A stretch of DNA of 7,050 nucleotides from Chloroflexota bacterium (GCA_024278015.1 JAJRUC010000429.1:1-7050), one strand, 5' to 3'; positions 1 to 6,922 are shown, numbered from the stretch's first letter. Translations and numbers: made by a program. The notes: a model not told the origin generated them from the sequence alone.

Positions 1-323
1 CCCTGTTCCAGCAGGTATTTGAAGCGCCGGTTGGTTTCTTCTGCCGTGCCGAACCCGGCGAACATACGCATTGTCCACAGTTTACCCCGGTAGCCGGTGG
101 CATGGATGCCCCGGGTGTAGGGATATTGGCCCGGATAGTTGATGTTTTGCAGAAACCGGTCGGGGTCGGTTGGCTGGGGGCTGTAAAGGCGGTCTATCTT
201 GCGGGATGAGGTGGTGATGAAGGCTTGCCTTCGCTCCGGGCGACGGTTGAGGGTGGGGTTCAGGGTTGTCTCTTCCCACTGTTTTTTGCTTTCCGCATAC
301 TGATTAGTGTTTGTGTTTTTCAT
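1..323 (-). CDS. Methylmalonyl-CoA mutase large (catalytic) subunit, N-terminal 107 residues, partial
   Basis: The gene starts at ATG 323-321 and runs off the left edge. An in-frame TGA three codons upstream (332-330) rules out any earlier start. AAGGAG at 340-335 lies 11 bases before the ATG. The N-terminus (KKQWEETTLNP, then TTSSRKIDRLYSP) leads into YPYTRGIHATGYRGKLWTMR (residues 67-86) and FAGFGTAEETNRRFKYLLEQG. That stretch is the start of the acyl-CoA-binding TIM barrel of B12-dependent methylmalonyl-CoA mutases. Tyr78 aligns with the substrate-contacting tyrosine (TyrA89) of the Propionibacterium enzyme. Isobutyryl- and 2-hydroxyisobutyryl-CoA mutases carry Phe or Ile there, so methylmalonyl-CoA is the more likely substrate, although the second specificity site lies outside the window. 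The usual MRQ is MRM here. The B12-binding subunit and the MeaB chaperone are not visible. Confidence 0.88.
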   Translation of the reverse strand, partial: MKNTNTNQYAESKKQWEETTLNPTLNRRPERRQAFITTSSRKIDRLYSPQPTDPDRFLQNINYPGQYPYTRGIHATGYRGKLWTMRMFAGFGTAEETNRRFKYLLEQ

Positions 324-334
324 AGGCCATCATG

Positions 335-340
335 CTCCTT
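335..340 (-). promoter_or_regulatory. Shine-Dalgarno AAGGAG for the mutase, followed by out-of-frame ATGs
   Basis: AAGGAG is a near-perfect ribosome binding site. Eleven bases separate it from the mutase ATG at 323, a little long. Two other ATGs (333-331 and 330-328) lie closer. They share one frame that reads nine codons and stops with TAA at 306-304, inside the mutase gene. The protein evidence fixes the real start at 323. Confidence 0.6.
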
Positions 341-360
341 TGCATCCAGTCAGTATAACA

Positions 361-389
361 ATTATTTTATCGAATGGCTTGATTGTCAA
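361..389 (-). promoter_or_regulatory. Sigma-70-type promoter for the downstream mutase gene
   Basis: The minus strand has a perfect TTGACA at 389-384, a 17-base spacer, and AATAAT at 366-361 (five of six matches to TATAAT). The expected transcript start is near 354, leaving about 30 bases of leader containing the AAGGAG ribosome binding site at 340-335. It follows directly after the predicted terminator, so the mutase is probably a separate transcription unit. A TATACT slightly downstream has no matching -35 and is less likely. Confidence 0.6.
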
Positions 390-403
390 AAATTGCATGA
401 CAA
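383..403. repeat. Inverted repeat TTGTCA-N9-TGACAA overlapping the -35 box, possible operator
   Basis: TTGTCA at 383-388 and TGACAA at 398-403 form a perfect 6-bp dyad with a 9-base centre, close to two helical turns overall. The left arm contains the -35 hexamer of the mutase promoter read on the minus strand, and the right arm touches the T-tract end of the terminator. A further TTGTCA copy is at 444-449. The geometry suits a dimeric repressor, but TTGACA-like words are expected at promoters, so this may be chance. Confidence 0.3.
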
Positions 404-434
404 AAAAGAGCAGCGCCGCAGTGCAGACGCTGCT
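401..434 (-). terminator. Rho-independent terminator after the response regulator
   Basis: On the minus strand AGCAGCG (434-428), a 12-base loop, and CGCTGCT (415-409) form a perfect 7-bp stem with five G-C pairs. It is followed after one C by six T residues (407-402). It lies about 50 bases after the regulator stop and upstream of the mutase promoter, so it would close the epimerase-kinase-regulator operon. The loop is longer than ideal, so termination may be partial. Confidence 0.65.
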
Positions 435-485
435 ATCAACAATTTGTCAATTTCCGGGGCAAGCAATTTGATTTACCTTTACCTG

Positions 486-854
486 TCAGCCCAGCACTTC
501 TTCCACTTTGTTAATCAGCTCCAGCGGGCTGAAGGGCTTGGTAAAATAGCCGTTGGCGCCTACTTCTTCGCCGCGAGCCAGGTCCTCTTCCTTGTCAAGG
601 GCGGTCAGCATCAAAATATGGGCGTTTTTGGTGCGCTCGTCCTGTTTTAAGGCGGCGCAGGTTTCAAACCCGTCCAGCGAACTGTTGGGCATCATCACAT
701 CCAGAAAAATGAGGTCCGGCTGGTGTTCCCGGGCTACTTCAAGGGCGTCGTCGCCGGAAGCGGCCTCGAATATCTGGTAATCGCCAATGCGAATGGTAAC
801 GTGAACCAGTTCTCTGATTTTGGCCTGGTCATCAACAATTAATATTTTTTTCAT
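486..854 (-). CDS. Single-domain response regulator (CheY/Spo0F-like receiver)
   Basis: A 122-residue stand-alone receiver domain with no output domain. It would take a phosphoryl group from HK1 and/or HK2. Key residues, numbered from the chosen start: acidic pair Asp8/Asp9 (ILIVDDQ), phospho-acceptor Asp52 (LIFLDVMMP), Thr84 (LMLTA) and Lys106 (FTKPF), so it should be competent for phosphorylation. The loop after Asp52 reads MMPNSSLDGFE, about two residues longer than the usual MMPGMDGFE. An ATG at 866 directly abuts the HK2 stop but has no Shine-Dalgarno. The ATG at 854 has GAGGGA 4 bases upstream and gives the classic MKKILIVDD N-terminus, so I prefer it; the alternative adds only four residues. 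It is the last gene before a predicted terminator. Missing HPt and output domains leave its target open: another kinase, a motility or enzyme partner, or a distant phosphorelay. Confidence 0.92.
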   Translation of the reverse strand: MKKILIVDDQAKIRELVHVTIRIGDYQIFEAASGDDALEVAREHQPDLIFLDVMMPNSSLDGFETCAALKQDERTKNAHILMLTALDKEEDLARGEEVGANGYFTKPFSPLELINKVEEVLG

Positions 855-866
855 ACAATCCCTCAT

Positions 867-3800
867 TTATTTATTAATGGCAAGTTTAATTCTGCTTAAA
901 TATTCATCAACGTTAAAGGGTTTGGTTAAAAAATCAACCGCTCCCAACGAAAACGTATTTTCAATATGAGACAAACCGGACTTGGCCGAAACAACCACCA
1001 CCGGTATCTGGTTGGTGGGAGAAAATGCCTTGAGTTGGTGCAATACTTCTTCGCCGTTCATTTCCGGCAACATCAAATCCAGGACAATCAGGTCCGGTTG
1101 TTCTGTTTTTGCCAACCGAAGCCCTTCGGTGCCGGTTTGGGCGGTTATCACGCAATAGCCTTCCAGCGACAGCAACCGTTCTTCTACCTCTAGTATACTT
1201 GGTTCATCTTCAATAATCAAAATTGTGGGTGTACTTGCCGGCAGCGGCAGGGTAAAACTGATGACCGTGCCTTTACCTTTTCGGCTGGAGACCCAAATTT
1301 TGCCGCCATGCGCCTCTACAATATGTTTGACGATGACCATGCCCAGGCCGGTGCCTTCTACGGCGGTAGAGCTGGCATCTGCCCGCCAGAATTTTTCAAA
1401 GACGTGCTTTTGTTCTTCGATGGTCATACCAATGCCCTGGTCGGCCACGCTCACCCGCAAATGGGTAACGCTCACTTCCACCGTTACGGTCACTTCGTTG
1501 CCCGCCGGCGAATATTTGACCGCGTTGGAAATGAGGTTGTTAAACGCTTGCTTGATACGGGCTTCGTCTATGTTTATTTCCGGCCAGCGTTCCGGGGCAA
1601 TCAAGTTAATCTGGTACTCTGCGGCCATTCTGGCCTGCCAGTGAGCAATGGCTTCTTCAAAATAGGGCTGCGGGTTCACCTGTTTGGGGTTGATGGCAAA
1701 GGCAGAGCCGGATTCAATTTTGGAAACATCCAGCAAATCTGAAACCAGATTGGTGAGATGCACAGACTGTTCGTAAATATAGCCCACAAAGCGTTCAATT
1801 TCTTCCTTGCTGAAGTCAGACCGGGCCAGCAGCAATTCGGCGTAGCCCCGCACAGTGGTCAGCGGATTGCGCAGTTCGTGGGCGGCGGTGCCCAAAAATT
1901 CGGTTTTCAGGCGGTCCAGTTCCGTCATTTTAGAGATGTCGCGTTGAATGCCCACAAATTTATCGATGTTGCTGTATTGGTCAAAAATGGGGGCAATGGT
2001 CAAGTCCGCATCGTACAGGCTGCCGTCTTCCCGCTTGTTTTTCAAGGTGCCGCGCCACACTTTGCCGCTGGTAATGGTTTGCCACAATTTTTTATAGATG
2101 TGCGGCGGGGTTTGGCCGCTATGCAAAATGCGGGGGTTTTGGCCGATGGCCTGGTTGGGGAAATAACCCGTCAGTTGGGTAAAGGCCGGGTTCACGTATT
2201 CAATGGTGCCCCTCGCATCGGTGATGATTATCACATCGGCGGCGCCGGCTAAAATAGCTTCGGTTTGCTCTTTTTGGGAGCGAATTTCGGCGGTGCGGGC
2301 TTCAACCTGTTCGGCCAGATTGTGGGCGTAATCGTTAACCTGTTGAAAGAGGAAGGCGTTTTCAACGGCTACGCCAACCTGCCGGCCAATGGCGTCGAGG
2401 GTAGCGAGAATTTCACTGGAATGATGGAAGGCTTCGCTGAATTTGAACAGCCCCAACACGCCCAACGGTTCGTCGCCGCTGGTTACGGGTACGGCGATGA
2501 CGCTTTGGATAACTGTATCAAACCATACGGGCGAATTATATGTTTCGGCGGACAGTTCGGCAGTGACCAGTATTTTCTGTTTGGTCATAACTTCAGCGGC
2601 AATGCCGGGGCACTCGGCCCGCAAGTCAGAAATATCCGCCAAGGGAATCCCGTCGGTAAACTGCAAAAATGTATCGTCATCGGCGGAATTAACCAGAATG
2701 AGGGCGCCGGCATCGGCTCCGGTAATAGATTGGGTTGTTTCGATAATATCGTTAGCCAGGGCGGGCAGGCTGAGTTTGCTGCCGATACGACGGGTTAAGC
2801 GGTTAATCAGGTTTTCGCGGGTCAGGCGGCGCTGCACCTGCTCGTACAGGCGGCTGTTTTCAATGGCGATACCCGTTTGCAGGGCAAAACGGGTCAGCAA
2901 ATCGACATCGGTCAGGATAAAAGAGGGCGTGCCCCAGCGAAACATGGTGATAACGCCAATGGCCCGGTCCTTAACCATAAAAGGAACCGCCATAAAGGTG
3001 GAATTTTTCTCGGCGCTCGCTACATCATCCAACAGGTGATTGGAGACAAGCCCTTCGCCGGCGGCGACGGCCTGTTCAGCCACTTTGCCGGCGGCGTTAA
3101 ACACGGCCGGTTCGCTGGTATCGTCCAGGCGGACAATCGGATTGAGGATGTCTGTCTCTTCGGCCATCAGGTACACCACCACCAGATCGGCCACCATCAG
3201 GCGTTTTACCCGGCTGACCATCGAGAAGATGACCTTGGTTGTATCCAGGGTAGAGGCCACTTCTCTGGCAGAATCAAGCAGGGCGCGTAATTCGGTGGCG
3301 GTTTGCATAACCTGCCGGTACAAGCGGGCGTTGTTGATGGCGGTTGCCACATGCTGGGCAAAGGTAAAGGCCAGTTCTCCTTCCGATTCGACGAATGCGT
3401 TTTCAGCATAGCTGTCGATGGAAATTTGCCCCAGCACCCGGTTTTTCCAGATAAGCGGAATACCAATCCACGACCGGATGGGGCTGGTTCCTTCCCACAG
3501 GGCGTAGCGGGGGTCTAATCTCACATCGTTAATGACGATGGGTTTTTGCTTCAGTTTCAGCTCCTGATACAGGATATTTTCTTCCACCGGAACGGCCACG
3601 TTCAAAACCGGCTCCAGTTGAGAAAAACCGCGCCCGGCTTCCAGTATCAGGTTGTTGTCGTTTTCCAGCAGCACCGAGGCGCTGTCGTAGGGAATAACTT
3701 TTTCCAGTTCAACCAGAATGAGATTCAAAACCGTGTCCAGGTTAAGGCTGCTGCCCACAATTTTGCTGACTTCCTGCAAGGTTACGGCAATGCGCCGCTG

Positions 3801-4400
3801 TTCTTCGGCGTGGTGGATAGACGTATGCTTGTCGGCAATTGCCAGGGCCAGGTTTATGAAGGCCGTAATGGCCGGTATCGCTTCCTTGTCCAGCCCCGGC
3901 CGAATCAGGTAAAAAAGATAGTCGGACTCTCGTCCGCTGGACAAGGAGGCCATCACAAATGTTATGGTCGGGGCCAGGTGCCGGACCATATTGGCGAGGG
4001 AGTCGTCCTCCAAATACGCGCCCAGCTTTTCAGAGACTGTTTGTAACGAAACCTCAACCAACCTGACCTTTTCATCTCTGGAGGCAAACAGTTCGGTCTG
4101 CAAAACAGAGGCGGGCAATGTTTTTTGATGCAGTCCGGCCAGTACCGCTTCTTTTACCATAGCCGGCAACTGCTCTTCATCAGAAAATGAAATCCGGCTG
4201 ATGTACAACGAATCCTGAGCCTGATTAACTTCAGCGGCCACCACATGGAACGCCATTTCGTTAAAATTTTTAATCAATATCGAAACAATGTCATCAATGG
4301 TCGTGGCCCTGCTCAGGGCGATGGCGCTATTGTTCAGAATATGCCAGGATGATATTTTTTCTCCGTTGGCAGTAGACCTGTCTTTTGGCTGCAAATTCAA
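867..4400 (-). CDS. HK2: hybrid histidine kinase, degenerate GAF-GAF-GAF-GAF-PAS-HisKA-HATPase_c-REC
   Basis: A 1177-residue soluble hybrid sensor kinase. Residues 1-195 look like a diverged GAF-type sensor. GAF domains follow at about 205-360, 370-515 and 535-685, each ending in the typical helix (ATAINNARLY, IAIENSRLYEQ, VAVENAFLFQQ). A coiled coil spans 687-712 and a PAS domain 713-825 (ITDARGTIEYVNPAFTQLTG). HisKA carries AAHELRNPL with His841. HATPase_c (about 945-1055) has an N box ending at Asn959, DQGIGM 987-992, FEKFWR 1001-1006, EGTGLGM 1015-1021 and GKGT 1042-1045. The receiver (1058-1175) has the acidic pair Glu1064/Asp1065, phospho-acceptor Asp1108, Ser1138 and Lys1160. No membrane segment or HPt domain is visible. 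I chose the TTG start because AGGA lies 9 bases upstream and TTGA overlaps the HK1 stop. No ATG occurs before codon 49. The ligand is unknown; no chromophore cysteine was identified. Confidence 0.93.
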   Translation of the reverse strand: MNLQPKDRSTANGEKISSWHILNNSAIALSRATTIDDIVSILIKNFNEMAFHVVAAEVNQAQDSLYISRISFSDEEQLPAMVKEAVLAGLHQKTLPASVLQTELFASRDEKVRLVEVSLQTVSEKLGAYLEDDSLANMVRHLAPTITFVMASLSSGRESDYLFYLIRPGLDKEAIPAITAFINLALAIADKHTSIHHAEEQRRIAVTLQEVSKIVGSSLNLDTVLNLILVELEKVIPYDSASVLLENDNNLILEAGRGFSQLEPVLNVAVPVEENILYQELKLKQKPIVINDVRLDPRYALWEGTSPIRSWIGIPLIWKNRVLGQISIDSYAENAFVESEGELAFTFAQHVATAINNARLYRQVMQTATELRALLDSAREVASTLDTTKVIFSMVSRVKRLMVADLVVVYLMAEETDILNPIVRLDDTSEPAVFNAAGKVAEQAVAAGEGLVSNHLLDDVASAEKNSTFMAVPFMVKDRAIGVITMFRWGTPSFILTDVDLLTRFALQTGIAIENSRLYEQVQRRLTRENLINRLTRRIGSKLSLPALANDIIETTQSITGADAGALILVNSADDDTFLQFTDGIPLADISDLRAECPGIAAEVMTKQKILVTAELSAETYNSPVWFDTVIQSVIAVPVTSGDEPLGVLGLFKFSEAFHHSSEILATLDAIGRQVGVAVENAFLFQQVNDYAHNLAEQVEARTAEIRSQKEQTEAILAGAADVIIITDARGTIEYVNPAFTQLTGYFPNQAIGQNPRILHSGQTPPHIYKKLWQTITSGKVWRGTLKNKREDGSLYDADLTIAPIFDQYSNIDKFVGIQRDISKMTELDRLKTEFLGTAAHELRNPLTTVRGYAELLLARSDFSKEEIERFVGYIYEQSVHLTNLVSDLLDVSKIESGSAFAINPKQVNPQPYFEEAIAHWQARMAAEYQINLIAPERWPEINIDEARIKQAFNNLISNAVKYSPAGNEVTVTVEVSVTHLRVSVADQGIGMTIEEQKHVFEKFWRADASSTAVEGTGLGMVIVKHIVEAHGGKIWVSSRKGKGTVISFTLPLPASTPTILIIEDEPSILEVEERLLSLEGYCVITAQTGTEGLRLAKTEQPDLIVLDLMLPEMNGEEVLHQLKAFSPTNQIPVVVVSAKSGLSHIENTFSLGAVDFLTKPFNVDEYLSRIKLAINK

Positions 4401-4630
4401 TGGTCGGCTTCCTTTTCTTCTGTCGGCAAAAGGATGGTGAAGGTTGTTCCCTTGCCGACCACGCTGTCAACAAAAATCCGGCCCTGGTGGGCGTCGATGA
4501 TTTGTTTGGTCACCGATAACCCCAGCCCCGTGCCCGATACTTCCTGCTTGGTGGTGTAAAAAGCGTCAAAAATATGCGGCAGGTGTTCCGGCGCAATGCC
4601 GCTGCCGGTATCAGAAATTTGCAGTTGCAA
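4397..4630 (-). pseudogene. Out-of-frame C-terminal piece of HK1 (second HATPase_c: G1, F and G2 boxes)
   Basis: This frame encodes LQLQISDTGSGIAPE, then IFDAFYTTK, GTGLGLSVTKQ and GKGTTFTILLP, followed by a short acidic tail and TGA. It is the second half of an HATPase_c domain and cannot fold or bind ATP by itself. The only near start codon is a TTG at 4630-4628 inside a T-run, with no Shine-Dalgarno in front, so I do not regard it as an independent gene. The frame stays open upstream to about 4690 and reads plausibly (RQTSTGSGDRADF before LQLQISD), which places the break upstream of this piece. Its TGA overlaps the TTG start of HK2 by four bases. This is the arrangement expected if HK1 and HK2 were translationally coupled before the frame was lost. 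Confidence 0.8.
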
Positions 4631-6495
4631 AAAATCGGCCCGGTCTCCGCTGCCCGTCGAGGTCTGGCGGTCAACACGCCGCCGGCGTTCATGGAATCGA
4701 TGGCGTTGACCACCAGATTCAATACCACCTGAGATATTTGCACCGGACTGCCGTACACTTCCGGCACATTGGGGTCGTAGCCTTCAATCAAGTCTATATT
4801 GGCGTGCCTGAGTCTGATTTCCAGAATTTGTACTATGTCTTTCAAGTGAGGCGCCAGGTCAAAATATTCAAACTTCTCCGGCGCAGATTTTGAAAGCGTG
4901 ACCATTTGCCGCAGCAAGGCGTTGGCCCGCCGGGACATACCCAGAATACGCTCGATGATGTCTACCATAGTCGGGTCGATGGTGTCTTTGCGGCGCAAAA
5001 TAATTTGCGAATAGCCCAAAATGGGCGAAATCAGGTTGCTCAAATCGTGAGCAACGCCGGCGGCCAATTGGCCCATCAAGGCCAGGCGGTCGGCGTGGCT
5101 GATTTGGGCCTGCTTCACTTGCAGTTCGTGGGCATCGGTGCGCTGTATCTGGTACAATTTAGCCAGGTCTTTGGCGTAAGCAATATTTTGCGATTGGGTC
5201 ACTTCCAGTTGCCGCTGAAGCTGCTCGATGATTGCCTCGGTTTGGGTATCTTCTTCCTGCCGGCGTAATTCTTCCTGCTGCGTAAACCGTTCCTGAAGTT
5301 GCAGCCATTCCCGGCGGGCGGCGGGCAGGTCTTGCACGGTAAAACGGGGCACGGTGAAGGTAAAAACGCTGCCCTTCCCCACCTCGGAATCGACGCGCAG
5401 GTCGCCTTTGTGCAGGGCCAGGGCGCGTTTTACAATAGAAAGCCCCAGCCCCATGCCAATGGCGTGGCGGGTGCTGTGTTTTTCTACCTGAAAAAACGGC
5501 TGGGTGATATAATTTAAATCTTTCCGGGCAATGCCCCGGCCCGTATCGGCAAAAATCAGGCTGAAGGTTTTGGCCTTGATTTTGCCGGTAATGGTCAACC
5601 TTCCGCCCGGCTTGTTGTATTGAATACCGTTTTCTATCAGATGCCCCACAGCCGTAGCCAGCATCTTTTTGTTGCCGAAGACCAGCATTTCTGCTTTGGG
5701 CAAATTTATCTGCAACGAAACTTCATGCTGCGCCTGTCGATTGGAGAGCAGCGCCAGCGCATCCTGAACCACGTAGCGCAAATCAATAGCGTCAATTTCG
5801 GCCTCAGCGGTATCATTAATGGTGGCGTTCACCAGGTCATCAATGGCGCTGCGAAGTTTTTCAGACGATTTAAGGATGTTACCCAGAACGGGGCGCACAT
5901 CTTCCGGGAAGGTGGTTTCGTTTGCAATCTGGCCCAGCAGCGAGGTAAAGCCTATCACCCCGGCCAGGGGGGTGCGCAATTCGTGAGAGGCCAGGTGCAA
6001 AAATTCCTCTCGCATGTTGTTGACGCGCTCTTCCCAGGTAATGTCGTGAATAATCAACACCCAGCCGCCATCGGGCAGGGGCGCGGCCTGAATATCGACG
6101 GTGCGCGGCCACGGGGCGGTAATTTCAACCCGGGTTGAAATTTTTTGGGGCTGCCCGCCGGAAAGTCGCCGGCAAAAAGACCGGGCGGCCTCTCCCTGCA
6201 AAATTTCGGTCAAGGCGCAGCCTTCGGCATCGGCCGCCGTCCGTTCAAACAGGTCTACGGCGGCCTGATTCATTTCAATGATGCCCAGCGCTTTATCAAC
6301 AACCACAAAGCCGTCGCTGATACTATCGAACACAAGCTCAAGTTTTTTGTAGGCAATTTCCAGCGCTTCGCGTTTTTGACGTTCCTGTTTGTAAACCGCG
6401 GCCATATCAAGCCCGTATTGCAGGGCCTGACGATAGGCCAGGTCTTCCTGGTCGATATTTCTGTCTTCAAAATTGGCTGAATATTTTTTGCTCAT
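4397..6495 (-). CDS. HK1: cytosolic tandem histidine kinase (PAS-HisKA-HATPase-coiled coil-HisKA-HATPase), frame broken near the C-terminus
   Basis: The uninterrupted frame runs 6495-4510 (661 codons). From about residue 600 it turns into unrelated residues, while the expected continuation lies in the -1 frame down to 4397. One added base would give about 699 residues. Domain order: PAS about 43-148; first HisKA with SHELRTPL at 160-167 (phospho-acceptor His161); first HATPase_c about 268-375 with N279, DTGRGI 307-312, GMGLGL 337-342 and GKGS 363-366. A Gln/Glu/Arg-rich coiled-coil linker spans about 385-455. A second HisKA has GVAHDLSNL with His473, and the second HATPase_c starts at NLVVNAIDSM (583-592). 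Its G1 (SDTGSGI), F (FDAFYTTK) and G2 (GTGLGLS) boxes are in the shifted frame. No membrane segment is visible. The ATG overlaps the epimerase stop as ATGA. Without repair, the first core stays intact and the second lacks its ATP-lid boxes. Confidence 0.85.
4408..4415 (-). promoter_or_regulatory. Ribosome binding site deciding the TTG start of HK2
   Basis: The minus strand reads AAAAGGAAG just upstream of TTG at 4400-4398. The AGGA core at 4413-4410 lies 9 bases from the start codon. It lies inside the HK1 tail, where the frame encoding the true C-terminus ends in TGA overlapping the TTG. Together with the 4-base overlap, this supports the rare start over any internal ATG. Confidence 0.6.
4629..4690 (-). 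other. Frameshift interval in HK1 (one base apparently missing)
   Basis: Upstream of about 4690 the HK1 frame is clearly correct (NAIDSMNAGG); downstream of 4629 the -1 frame is clearly correct (LQLQISDTG). Between them, the 0 frame uses AGA, CCT, CGA and GCA codons that look atypical here. The shifted frame uses CAG ACC TCG ACG GGC AGC, which fits the gene's G/C-ending third positions. This favours loss of one base near 4665-4680. The alternative is a deletion in, or slippage on, the T6 run at 4634-4629, which would also join the frames seamlessly. A sequencing or assembly error is possible. Confidence 0.75.
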
Positions 6496-6899
6496 TTACC
6501 CGGTTTCTGATACAGCTCAATCAAAACTCCGTGCGCGCTTTTGGGATGAACAAACAGGTATTTCTGCCCGTTGCTGCCCACGCGCGGTTCGTCTTCCAAA
6601 ACGTCCAGCCCGTTGGCGGCCAGGTTTGCCGCCGTGGCTTCAATGTTCGCCACTTCAAGGCACAGGTGATGCAACCCTTCGCCCCGTTTGGCTAAAAATT
6701 TGGCAACGCCTGTATCCGCCCTGGTCGGTTCCAGCAGTTCCAGTTCACTATTGCCGTCTGCAAAGGGCAAAAAGGCGATTTTCACCCCTTCGGCGGGCAC
6801 GTCTTCCACGCGGGCCAGGGCCAGGCCAAACGCATCCCGATAGGTTTTCAAGGCTTCGTCAATATTTTTTACAACTACGGCTACATGGTCAATTTTCAT
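6492..6899 (-). CDS. mce: Methylmalonyl-CoA epimerase (VOC superfamily)
   Basis: This 135-residue protein should interconvert (S)- and (R)-methylmalonyl-CoA in the cytosol, supplying the isomer used by the B12-dependent mutase. It is one full-length vicinal-oxygen-chelate protein with the two beta-alpha-beta-beta-beta modules expected of the family. Recognisable landmarks are the N-terminal MKIDHVAVVV strand (His5), SELELLEPT at 51-59 (Glu54 in the metal-site strand), the family hallmark GEGLHH at 73-78, HPKSAHGVLIEL at 118-129, and Glu128 as the last ligand position. These match the metal-binding pattern His, Gln/Glu, His, Glu of known epimerases; whether His77 or His78 binds the metal was not settled. 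The ATG is the natural start, with AGGTG 7 bases upstream. Its TGA overlaps the ATG of the next kinase by four bases (ATGA). The flanking mutase fragments agree with the function. Confidence 0.93.
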   Translation of the reverse strand: MKIDHVAVVVKNIDEALKTYRDAFGLALARVEDVPAEGVKIAFLPFADGNSELELLEPTRADTGVAKFLAKRGEGLHHLCLEVANIEATAANLAANGLDVLEDEPRVGSNGQKYLFVHPKSAHGVLIELYQKPGK

Positions 6900-6906
6900 G
6901 GCTGCA

Positions 6907-6922
6907 CACCTACATTAGTATA
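6907..6922 (-). promoter_or_regulatory. Possible extended -10 promoter and Shine-Dalgarno before the epimerase gene
   Basis: In the 86-base gap before the epimerase the minus strand reads TGATATACT. This is an extended -10 element: TG, one base, then TATACT at 6922-6917. No good -35 hexamer sits 16-18 bases upstream; a TTTACG lies about 21 bases away, which is too far. An AGGTG at 6911-6907 is a plausible ribosome binding site, 7 bases before the ATG. The predicted transcript start (about 6910) would fall on that site, leaving almost no leader. The promoter call is therefore weak, and read-through from the upstream mutase is the alternative. Confidence 0.28.

Noticed and set aside
440..470. 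CAATTTG repeated at 440-446 and 464-470
   Set aside because: Two 7-base copies in AT-rich intergenic DNA are not enough to call a repeat or direct-repeat operator.
225..650. Plus-strand open frame spanning the mutase start, the intergenic gap and the end of the regulator
   Set aside because: It runs antisense across two supported genes plus the terminator and promoter, and shows no known motif.
2265..2798. Long plus-strand open frame opposite HK2 (also 1758-2252, 3546-4046, 2443-3039)
   Set aside because: They lie antisense to well-supported GAF/PAS/kinase coding sequence, have low-complexity compositions typical of reverse frames, and show no recognisable domain.
4628..4640. Programmed -1 ribosomal frameshifting on the T6 run of HK1
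   Set aside because: The run could permit slippage, but there is no obvious downstream stimulatory stem, and codon use suggests the frame break is further upstream; mutation or sequence error is simpler.
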